From the NCBI GenBank assembly GCA_016291085.1, contig JAEEVW010000037.1, positions 1 through 34,793 of the forward strand: a stretch of DNA of 34,793 nucleotides. Reading direction: 5' to 3'. This document shows, piece by piece, positions 29,339 to 34,793 of the stretch. The notes beneath the pieces are model-generated. The model was given only the letters and a program-made list of their open reading frames with translations, was not told the origin of the DNA and searched no databases. This DNA comes from Prevotella sp. (lineage in GTDB: Bacteria > Bacteroidota > Bacteroidia > Bacteroidales > Bacteroidaceae). Each line of letters opens with the position of its first letter. Within the stretch, counting starts at the first letter, position 1. The translations under genes and the position numbers were made by a program.

Positions 29339-31621
29339 CTACGTTCTCTTACACCATTTGCCTTTGCCGGTCTTCTCGACCCATCCCTCACTTTTCCAGC
29401 GACTGATAATCGTGTACAGCGCTCCGTCGCTGAATTCCTGACCTTTCAGACGACGAAGGTGCTGCAATTCAAACGTAGAGGGCAACTGCTCGAAGATGCT
29501 GCCATTGACCGTCGCACCGGTGTGCTGGTCGCCGTCATTGGCATAATATTTTGCCAACAGCGGTCCGAACACGCGGAGCTGCATCTGAAGCGTATAGTCA
29601 GCCATCTTCAGGGCGAAATCAATGCATGCAGCGCTTTCCTTCCCAGCCAACAGCATATACACCACACCGCAACGGAAACCGATGACGGCGGCACGGCGAC
29701 GGAAACGGTCCTTGACGACATCCATGTCGAGTGCCGACTCCACGCGTTTCTCCTCTAACCACTTGTCGACGGCCTTACGCAGACGGGGCGTGTCGTAGAA
29801 TCCCGAGGCTGAGCGGAGTAGGGCGGTGGCCTGACTGATGCGCTCCATGTCGGCATCCGTCAAGTCCTTGAACACCGTGATCTTCGCAAACATCGTGTCG
29901 GGCATCTCTGAGAGCATCATGCGGCTCGACAACCCATTTTCGGCGTTCGATTCATTCCGGCCCTTAAACATCTTCAGGACCGTTTTGGGTGTGCCGAGGA
30001 TGGTCCATGAGTATGCCACTTTCACATCGCCCGATTCTGACTGGTCTGAGTTGAAATCGACGCCCCATCGCTCGCGTCCGAAGGCATTACGGTAGATGTC
30101 CCACTTCTGCGCCCACGTACCGCTGCCATTGCTCTTCAGCAGCGTCTCAGCCTCGGTACAGATGGAATACAGACTGTGTCCCTGCGATTGCTTCAGACGC
30201 TTCAACAGCTTCGAACACGAGATGGTGATGGGCACCACTCTGACCACACCCGCCGGAGGCTCCTGGGCACGCTCGTTGGCCTTGCGGCGCTTGTTGGCTT
30301 CGCGCACCTTGTCCTCGCGCTCCCTGACGGCTTCGTCCTCTCGGCGAAGGTCTACCAGCCAGCGTTCTACGGCTTCCTCGATGGCCGACTTGTTCGACGC
30401 CTGCTCACCCAGAATGATGGCCATACCGCCCAGATAACCGATCTTGCCGTCGCAATAGCGGTACGACACGCCGTCGGCCAGTGCCATCAGGGCGGGCATC
30501 ATTCCCACAATCAGTGCCGGCCACATATTTTGCGGATAGGGTTTCAGGCTCTCCTTCAATCCCACCGGCAACTGGTTGATGTTGATGGCGATCGACGGTG
30601 CAGAATTACACAACGGGGTCGGTTCCGCTGTGTAATTTTCCGTTGCCTTCAGCGAGCGCAGGAAGACCTCCTTCTGCGTCTGGTTCATCGGGCGGTTCTG
30701 GTCGACGTACTTGTCGTAGAAGTTCTGGACCAGCGTACGACAGTCCTGCTCCTGCGAGTACTCGGGCATCTTCTGTGCCAGCACCCCGAGCAGTTCACCT
30801 TGTGCCATCATCTGACACAGCGTGGGCAACAACAGCTTCAACGTGTTATGCCTCACCCCGTCGCGGTTCAGCTGTTTCAGGGTCAGTCCCGTTATGGCCA
30901 GCGTTTCATCGAATGCCGCCAATGCCCTCGCCGAGACCCCCTCCAAACCTCCCCGAGGGGAGGCTTCTTTCTCTCCCCCTCGGGGGAGTTGGAGGGGGGT
31001 CGCTCTTCTGCCGTCGACATCCAGTCCGCGCTGCAGATACGCCTCGCGGCGCTCTTCCAGTTCGGCGTCGGGGATGGCCTCCAGCCAGTGCGGTGAGCGG
31101 TACACCTCCTCGTCGCGGCCTGTCACGTAGATAAACCTTTCGGGCGTGATGCACGACTCGTCGTAGGGCACGCCGATCTCCTTGCAGAACGCCTGCTGGG
31201 CCTCCTCGATGGTCATGCCCTTGGGTATGCGGATATAGATGTGTACCTTCCGTCGTGCTGAATATTCTATCCTGAGCACCTGGTCCTGCCAGTCGGAATA
31301 CTCATCCTGGTTCACCTCCTGCGCCCGGCGGATGGCTTGGTCCACCAGCGACTTGTCGTCCACATCGACGCATGTCATGAAGGTGAAGGCCTCGGGGATG
31401 ATGTCCTTCTGTGCCCGGTGGTTGTCACGGAATGCCGCGTAGTGCGGACAGATGTATGGCAGCTGGTCCTTCCGCTTCTCGTCGCCGGCGCGTATCTCTG
31501 CCACCAGCTCCTTCAGCCAGGCTTCGGCGAGCAGGCTGTCCACCTGCTCCCGAGTCCAACTTTCTGCATACCCGCGGTTCGTCCGCCCGCCATGCTGCGT
31601 ATTTCCTGCTATTATTCCCAT
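29339..31621 (-). CDS. VirE-N/DUF3987 primase-helicase-like protein
   Basis: 760 residues. The N-terminal part (about 75-190) has FTFMTCVDVDDKSLVDQAI and KVHIYIRIPKGMTIEEA, as in the VirE N-terminal/BT4734-like primase region. After a linker comes the DUF3987 helicase-like region with a degenerate Walker A, GEQASNKS, near residue 405 (the last Gly is replaced, Lys-Ser kept), then PITISCSKLLKRLKQS, YSICTEAETLLKSNG and WTILGTPKTVLKMF. A winged-helix-like tail ends the protein. Such proteins occur in Bacteroidetes mobile or phage-like elements, often near HU-like and cell-wall enzyme genes. A 67-base palindromic element is inserted in frame at residues about 207-229. It starts 3 bases after the antirepressor stop. 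Confidence 0.8.
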   Translation of the reverse strand: MGIIAGNTQHGGRTNRGYAESWTREQVDSLLAEAWLKELVAEIRAGDEKRKDQLPYICPHYAAFRDNHRAQKDIIPEAFTFMTCVDVDDKSLVDQAIRRAQEVNQDEYSDWQDQVLRIEYSARRKVHIYIRIPKGMTIEEAQQAFCKEIGVPYDESCITPERFIYVTGRDEEVYRSPHWLEAIPDAELEERREAYLQRGLDVDGRRATPLQLPRGGEKEASPRGGLEGVSARALAAFDETLAITGLTLKQLNRDGVRHNTLKLLLPTLCQMMAQGELLGVLAQKMPEYSQEQDCRTLVQNFYDKYVDQNRPMNQTQKEVFLRSLKATENYTAEPTPLCNSAPSIAININQLPVGLKESLKPYPQNMWPALIVGMMPALMALADGVSYRYCDGKIGYLGGMAIILGEQASNKSAIEEAVERWLVDLRREDEAVREREDKVREANKRRKANERAQEPPAGVVRVVPITISCSKLLKRLKQSQGHSLYSICTEAETLLKSNGSGTWAQKWDIYRNAFGRERWGVDFNSDQSESGDVKVAYSWTILGTPKTVLKMFKGRNESNAENGLSSRMMLSEMPDTMFAKITVFKDLTDADMERISQATALLRSASGFYDTPRLRKAVDKWLEEKRVESALDMDVVKDRFRRRAAVIGFRCGVVYMLLAGKESAACIDFALKMADYTLQMQLRVFGPLLAKYYANDGDQHTGATVNGSIFEQLPSTFELQHLRRLKGQEFSDGALYTIISRWKSEGWVEKTGKGKWCKRT
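30935..31001. repeat. Palindromic element inserted in frame in DUF3987 gene
   Basis: Outer arms GACCCCCTCCAA...CCTCCCC and GGGGGAGTTGGAGGGGGGTC are complementary apart from small gaps, and the inner part holds CCCCGAGGGG and CCCCTCGGGGG. In the minus-strand frame it encodes about 22 residues (TPLQLPRGGEKEASPRGG) of low complexity in the linker between the primase-like and helicase-like parts. The look is that of a dispersed REP-type palindrome. Confidence 0.8.
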
Positions 31622-31624
31622 CGC

Positions 31625-32326
31625 TTAACAGTACTCGATGGTGTTCAGGTGCTCGTCGATGGCGCGTTGCATCTCCACGAGGCCGTGGATGAAGCGGCGG
31701 CCCTGCTCGGTCCACACCAGTCGCAACGACGTGCGGATGCGTCCGTCACGCCCACGCGACCAGTCGGTGCGCGTCTTGGCATACCCCAGTCGGGCGTAGT
31801 CGGCGTAGAGCATGTACTGTCCGCTCTGCCAGTAGACAATCTGGCGGCGCATCAGCATGCGCGTCAGGTCCCACACCGTCATGTCCAGCTCCTTGGCCAC
31901 CTGCGTCATCGTGTAGCAGCTGACCGACAGCAGCACCTCGTCGCAGTATTCCGCCTTTCCGGCCAGCACCTGCAACTCCTTCGGCCCCAACTCGTAACGT
32001 CCCGTCTTGCGAATGGCGGGCAGCACCTCGCTCGTCACCCAGCGCTTGAAGGCCTTCGCCTGCTCCAGCTTCGACGACAGAATCAAGCTGTACAGTCCGC
32101 TCTCGTTGATGACATGCATGTTCTGCTTACGGCCTAAATTGTCGATGACCGTACATTTCATACGGTCATCCTCATCCGTATGTCGCATGACTGCTTTATC
32201 GGGCTGACCGTACCCCAGCGCCTCGGCTACGTCTTTTCCTACAAAGAAGGTTTCGCCCTTCTCGTTTGTCATGGTGCGGATCTCACCGAACACCTCACTC
32301 TTGAAAATCTGAATCATTGTTTCCAT
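31625..32326 (-). CDS. Phage-type antirepressor, Bro-N with C-terminal antirepressor domain
   Basis: 233 residues. The Bro-N domain spans about residues 5-110: FGEIRTMTNEKGETFFVGKDVAEALGYGQPDKAVMRH, then HVINESGLYSLILSSKLEQAKAFKRWVTSEVLPAIRKTGRYE, which is the textbook Bro-N ending. The C-terminal part (TMTQVAKELDMTVWDLTRMLMRRQIVYWQSGQYMLY) is the KilAC/ANT-like helix-turn-helix. In phages these proteins counter a repressor or bind DNA. It is tightly linked to the DUF3987 gene and follows the GH24 gene by 29 bases, so the three look like one phage-derived operon. The start may be Met1 or Met4. Confidence 0.92.
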   Translation of the reverse strand: METMIQIFKSEVFGEIRTMTNEKGETFFVGKDVAEALGYGQPDKAVMRHTDEDDRMKCTVIDNLGRKQNMHVINESGLYSLILSSKLEQAKAFKRWVTSEVLPAIRKTGRYELGPKELQVLAGKAEYCDEVLLSVSCYTMTQVAKELDMTVWDLTRMLMRRQIVYWQSGQYMLYADYARLGYAKTRTDWSRGRDGRIRTSLRLVWTEQGRRFIHGLVEMQRAIDEHLNTIEYC

Positions 32327-32355
32327 AATGTATTGTTTAATGAGTAATTAGTAAT

Positions 32356-32781
32356 TTATTCGAAAAATCTTCTTGCTTCCCATTCGCGGCGCAGTTCCAG
32401 TCCCTTCAGTCGACGGCCATCGGCATACACCCACTTCTTGAATTCGCGTGTGATGGCTGACTTCGAACCCCCGTCGCGAATCACCTTTAGCAGCGTCGAC
32501 GACTTCAGGCGTTCAATGCCCACGTTGAATGCAAACGACGTGAGTGCGTCCAGCTGACCTTCGGTCTTCGCTACCCCGAGCTCGCTGACCGCACGCTCGA
32601 AGTAAGCAATGTCCTGTTTCAGCAGTTCCCGTGCCCAGTAGGCGCTGATGTGGTCGCCCATGCGCACGCCCTCCGTGTGTCCATACCCGATGGTGGGCAC
32701 GCCCGCCGCGTCCCTGTACGCCGTCAGCCGACAGCCCTCCATCACCATCAATTGTGTCAATAGTCTCATCGTTGTCTTCAT
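32356..32781 (-). CDS. GH24 lysozyme (T4-type endolysin)
   Basis: 141 residues from ATG 32781. The catalytic triad spacing of T4 lysozyme is kept: E15 (VMEGCRLTAY), D24 (YRDAAG) and T30 (VPTIGYGH). The C-terminal FNVGIERLKSSTLLKVI and RREWEARRFF segments also match phage endolysins. There is no signal peptide and no holin beside it. An in-frame extension of 33 or 52 residues exists (ATG 32880, 32937), but it reads through ACGGATT filler, so 32781 is preferred; a short separate peptide starting at 32880 cannot be excluded. It is first in the operon with the antirepressor and DUF3987 genes. Confidence 0.9.
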   Translation of the reverse strand: MKTTMRLLTQLMVMEGCRLTAYRDAAGVPTIGYGHTEGVRMGDHISAYWARELLKQDIAYFERAVSELGVAKTEGQLDALTSFAFNVGIERLKSSTLLKVIRDGGSKSAITREFKKWVYADGRRLKGLELRREWEARRFFE

Positions 32782-32808
32782 AAATCCGTTTAATCCGTAA
32801 AATCCGTT
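32782..32808 (-). repeat. ACGGATT filler before GH24 start
   Basis: On the minus strand the words ACGGATTTTACGGATTAAAC repeat a 9-base ACGGATTNN unit up to the ATG. This is the same kind of coding-start filler as at 10513 and 25453. Confidence 0.7.
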
Positions 32809-32934
32809 CTTCACCTTCACACCGCGCACGTTCCGCACGCTGACGATTCTTTTTTCTTTCTCGATAGTTATTTGTACCATTGTTTGTTGTTTAACGTCGC
32901 ATCCTTTTTGCGACTCGAAGTAAATTTTCGGTTG

Positions 32935-32942
32935 CAAAATTA
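32935..32942 (-). promoter_or_regulatory. -7 box of GH24/antirepressor/DUF3987 operon
   Basis: TAATTTTG on the minus strand, directly downstream of the terminator of the preceding gene. No good TTTG lies at the -33 spacing because the terminator stem occupies it. The leader is about 150 bases. Confidence 0.5.
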
Positions 32943-32953
32943 CGGCAATGGCA

Positions 32954-32992
32954 CAAAAAAAACCTGCTACGTAGTAGGTACGCGTAGCAGGT
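32954..32992 (-). terminator. Intrinsic terminator of coiled-coil gene
   Basis: On the minus strand, ACCTGCTACG pairs with CGTAGCAGGT around an 11-base loop, followed by eight T. A textbook rho-independent terminator 26 bases after the stop codon. Confidence 0.93.
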
Positions 32993-33017
32993 ACGGATGC
33001 GGTTAACTAGTTGATAA

Positions 33018-33716
33018 TCAGTCTAAAATATTTTTCAGCCTTTCTTGGAAGTCCAGCGACTTCTTCTGGTCGAGCGCCTTGTTCAGATAGCTGCGCAGCG
33101 TCTCAGGCTTCTCGTTCCACAGCTGACCGAACAGCTGCCACACCTCCTTCAGTTCCAGACGGTCGCACACGGCCTTGGCCACCAGTGCACGCTCCGAACC
33201 GCTCAGCCCGACGGGTTGCCAGTTTTCGTCCAGGATGCCAGCATCCATCAGGTCCTGCATCAGCTCACGGGCATCGTCGGTCTTCAGCTTCGCGGGTATC
33301 GTGCCCGGCTCCGTCGACTCCTCGTTCTCCTCGTTGATCTCCTTCACGCGCTTCTTGACGGCCTTACGCAGCAGCTTAACCAGTTTTTGGGGCAGCAGCA
33401 GCTCAATGAAACGGCGATGCAGGTCGCGCTGAGCGGCATCCTCGTTTGAAGCAATCTCATCAACCACGTTATCAAACGTCACACGCTGGGCCCATTCATC
33501 ACCTTTCCTAGACTGCTCCAGCTCGTCCTGAAGCCGGTCAATCGTCTCTTGTTGCTCATCAATCTTAGCGTCCTTCGCGCGGTTCTCCTCCTTCAGCTTT
33601 TCGTTTTCGGCTCTTAGCTGATTAAAACTATTCAAGAATTTTGATAACTGCTCGGCAAAGACTATTGCTTCTTCCAGAGGGACATCCCCGTCATTTCCAT
33701 TTTTAAAATCTGTCAT
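33018..33716 (-). CDS. Coiled-coil protein of unknown function in element block
   Basis: 232 residues. Residues about 30-70 form a coiled coil (NQLRAENEKLKEENRAKDAK, IDEQQETIDRLQDELEQSRK). A charged helical middle (LVKLLRKAVKKRVKEINEEN) and a C-terminal domain follow: LSGSERALVAKAVCDRLELK, then WQLFGQLWNEKPETLRSYLN and SLDFQERLKNIL. I recall no named family with certainty; the C-terminal block looks like a conserved module of Bacteroidetes element proteins. It has its own promoter, a hairpin-plus-T-run in its leader (33756-33792) and its own terminator, so it is a separate unit from the neighbours on both sides. No DNA-binding motif is evident. Confidence 0.72.
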   Translation of the reverse strand: MTDFKNGNDGDVPLEEAIVFAEQLSKFLNSFNQLRAENEKLKEENRAKDAKIDEQQETIDRLQDELEQSRKGDEWAQRVTFDNVVDEIASNEDAAQRDLHRRFIELLLPQKLVKLLRKAVKKRVKEINEENEESTEPGTIPAKLKTDDARELMQDLMDAGILDENWQPVGLSGSERALVAKAVCDRLELKEVWQLFGQLWNEKPETLRSYLNKALDQKKSLDFQERLKNILD

Positions 33717-33755
33717 AATTTGTCATTCTTATTATTAGTATTGTAGTTCTAAGCG

Positions 33756-33792
33756 AAAAAAATGACCCGCCTCCATCGAAGGCGAATCATTT
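33756..33792 (-). terminator. Leader hairpin with T-run (attenuator-like)
   Basis: Minus-strand RNA AAAUGAUUCGCCU pairs with AGGCGGGUCAUUU around a 7-base loop, with two U-G pairs, and runs into seven U. It starts 2 bases after the -7 box at 33794, so the predicted transcript start lies in or at the first arm. It can end transcripts from the four-helix-bundle gene, or attenuate the coiled-coil gene. Confidence 0.85.
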
Positions 33793-33793
33793 G

Positions 33794-33824
33794 CAAAGGT
33801 ACGAATAAGCGAGCAAAATACAAA
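33794..33824 (-). promoter_or_regulatory. Promoter before coiled-coil gene (conserved spacer type)
   Basis: Minus strand: TTTG (33824-33821), 19 bases, TACCTTTG (33801-33794). The spacer TATTTTGCTCGCTTATTCG is the best-conserved copy of the block also found at 3200 and 18738. Confidence 0.85.
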
Positions 33825-33853
33825 GAAAAAATCCGTTTTTTTTTAAAGGGAGT

Positions 33854-33967
33854 GATAGTCTCACTAGTCCTACTAGTCTCACTAGTCATACTAGTTCTCC
33901 TAGTCCTACTAGTCTCACTAGTCCTACTAGTCTCACTAGTCATACTAGTTCTCCTAGTCCTACTAGC
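33854..33967. repeat. 9-base ACTAGTNNN tandem array A
   Basis: About 12 units, mainly ACTAGTCCT, ACTAGTCTC and ACTAGTCAT, with two joints of 10 and 8 bases that keep the overall phase. A higher-order copy exists: 33863-33912 equals 33917-33966 (50 bases, offset 54). The four-helix-bundle gene ends inside the array, its TGA stop being part of a unit. Confidence 0.95.
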
Positions 33968-34593
33968 TTCTGCTCCAGCTCCGCTATCCGCTGCTTCAGC
34001 GCAGCGTTCTCGGCCTCCAGGGCCTTCATGCGGGCATCCTGCTCCTGCCTATAGCCGGTGCGCACGGCGTGCATCCGCTCCTTTACGCCGCCCTGCTCCG
34101 TGAAAGTCTTCTCCAGGTGTTTCAAGTAGCCGCAGAACATCTTGTCGGTAATATGGCACAGCGTCAGCGCCATATTACAGAACTCCTCGGCAGAGAGCTT
34201 ATCGGCAAGCAGCTGATAGGCATCCCAATGGTTGTTCTGACGGCAGAACTTCACCACGTTGTCAAAGCGGGGATGCTTGTTGTCCCACAGATGCAGACCG
34301 TTGCGCTTGATGTAGTCTTCATAGTCCTCGCGCAGCTCTTGGAAACTGCTGCGGCCCACATTCACCAAGTTCACCTCCATGGCGCTGCTGGTCATGGCAT
34401 CCTCGCAGCCCTCCACGATATTCTGTTTGCCACAGCGAGCCGCCATATTCATCTGGTCTACGCGGCGGTCGCCATAGAGAGGAAGAAAACGCTTGCAGAA
34501 CACGTCCGTCAGCAGCACTAGAACCTCAGCCTTCTGGTACACGTGCAACCCTTTGTAGTTCGGCACCCGCCTGAAAATCGACTTTTCTTCCAT
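33940..34593 (-). CDS. Four-helix-bundle protein (suffix-domain type, Avd/23S-IVS protein-like)
   Basis: 217 residues. The first about 150 residues match the four-helix-bundle family related to proteins of 23S rRNA intervening sequences and the Avd accessory protein: YKGLHVYQKAEVLVLLTDVF, DQMNMAARCGKQNIVEGCED (AAR..G..NI.EG core), and VNVGRSSFQELREDYEDYIK, which fits the so-called four helix bundle suffix subgroup. A C-terminal zipper (ARMKALEAENAALKQRIAEL) follows, and the last residues, KLVGLGELV, are encoded by array A. Family function is unknown except as a pore-like nucleic-acid-binding partner in retroelements. The leader contains array B. No reverse transcriptase or variable repeat is in the window. 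Confidence 0.83.
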   Translation of the reverse strand: MEEKSIFRRVPNYKGLHVYQKAEVLVLLTDVFCKRFLPLYGDRRVDQMNMAARCGKQNIVEGCEDAMTSSAMEVNLVNVGRSSFQELREDYEDYIKRNGLHLWDNKHPRFDNVVKFCRQNNHWDAYQLLADKLSAEEFCNMALTLCHITDKMFCGYLKHLEKTFTEQGGVKERMHAVRTGYRQEQDARMKALEAENAALKQRIAELEQKLVGLGELV

Positions 34594-34628
34594 GTTTTTT
34601 TGTTTTAAGTTCTACTGTCTATTGTTTT

Positions 34629-34759
34629 CTAGTCTCCCTAGCCTAACTAGTCATACTAGTCATACTAGTCCTACTAGTCCTACTAGTCCTACTAGTCCAA
34701 CTAGTCATACTAGTCCTACTAGTCATACTAGTCCTACTAGTCATACTAGTCCTACTATT
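34629..34759. repeat. 9-base ACTAGTNNN tandem array B
   Basis: Twelve uninterrupted units in exact 9-base phase at 34646-34753 (CAT, CAT, CCT, CCT, CCT, CCA, CAT, CCT, CAT, CCT, CAT, CCT as the variable triplets), with degenerate units on the left. It lies between the -7 box at 34766 and the start of the four-helix-bundle gene, so it is transcribed as that gene's leader. Confidence 0.97.
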
Positions 34760-34765
34760 TGCGTG

Positions 34766-34773
34766 CAAAGTTA
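34766..34773 (-). promoter_or_regulatory. -7 box of four-helix-bundle gene
   Basis: TAACTTTG on the minus strand. The -33 position falls at the window edge and cannot be judged. The predicted leader of about 165 bases includes all of array B. Confidence 0.6.
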
Positions 34774-34793
34774 CAAATTATTTTTTAATAAGG

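Noticed and set aside
32896..32914. GTCGC/GCGAC hairpin in the GH24 leader as a riboswitch.
   Set aside because: Only five pairs and no further conserved structure.
33749..34103. Open frames through array A on both strands (Leu/Val-rich on plus, Thr/Ser/Glu-rich on minus).
   Set aside because: A 9-base unit keeps any stop-free frame open; the sequences are pure array plus promoter DNA with no domain.
33854..34759. The arrays as a CRISPR.
   Set aside because: Units are 9 bases with a 3-base variable part; there are no spacers, no leader and no cas genes.

Overview
The window looks like a chromosomal segment of a Prevotella-type member of the Bacteroidales. The evidence is promoters of the Bacteroidetes form (TTTG, about 19-20 bases, TAnnTTTG) ahead of many genes, very few Shine-Dalgarno sites, family content typical of the order (DUF4923, type IX secretion plug DUF5103, BspA-like leucine-rich repeats, PPi-dependent phosphofructokinase, short CstA, propeller/AraC regulator), and short-period filler repeats at many gene joints. 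The species cannot be named from the sequence alone.

Left edge (1-1250): a phage- or element-like cassette. An HU-like DNA-binding gene (cut by the window edge) diverges from three overlapping small genes: a smalltalk-like micropeptide, a two-helix holin-like membrane protein and an M15 peptidase. The 226-base divergent spacer is a 63-base near-perfect inverted repeat with a promoter for each direction in its centre.

Middle (1300-29330): mostly housekeeping and envelope genes. There is a secreted BspA-like protein with a dockerin-like tail; a DUF4923 protein; a run cstA, outer-membrane barrel, nadC and an M23 lipoprotein; a minus-strand six-gene run (small protein, acyltransferase, large secreted amidase/golvesin protein, small protein, ygiQ, PP2C-like); pfp and a membrane-anchored GH25 lysozyme; rsmG with a metallo-beta-lactamase-fold hydrolase; HAD phosphatase, panB and an MFS transporter; a one-piece propeller/transmembrane/AraC regulator facing a DUF5103 gene; then gyrA and a TPR protein, closed by a strong two-way terminator.

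Right edge (29339-34793): a second phage/element-like block, all on the minus strand: a four-helix-bundle protein, a coiled-coil protein, a GH24 lysozyme, a Bro-N antirepressor and a VirE/DUF3987 primase-helicase-like protein. The four-helix-bundle gene is bracketed by two arrays of a 9-base unit, ACTAGTNNN. One array lies in its leader; the other supplies its last codons and stop. A promoter followed at once by a terminator hairpin precedes the coiled-coil gene.

Strongest leads for something new: the four-helix-bundle gene with its 9-base arrays, the inverted-repeat divergent switch at the left edge, the promoter-plus-terminator leader at 33.8 kb, and the in-frame palindromic insertion inside the DUF3987 gene. 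No tRNA, rRNA, CRISPR array or transposase was seen. No stretch over 300 bases lacks a gene.
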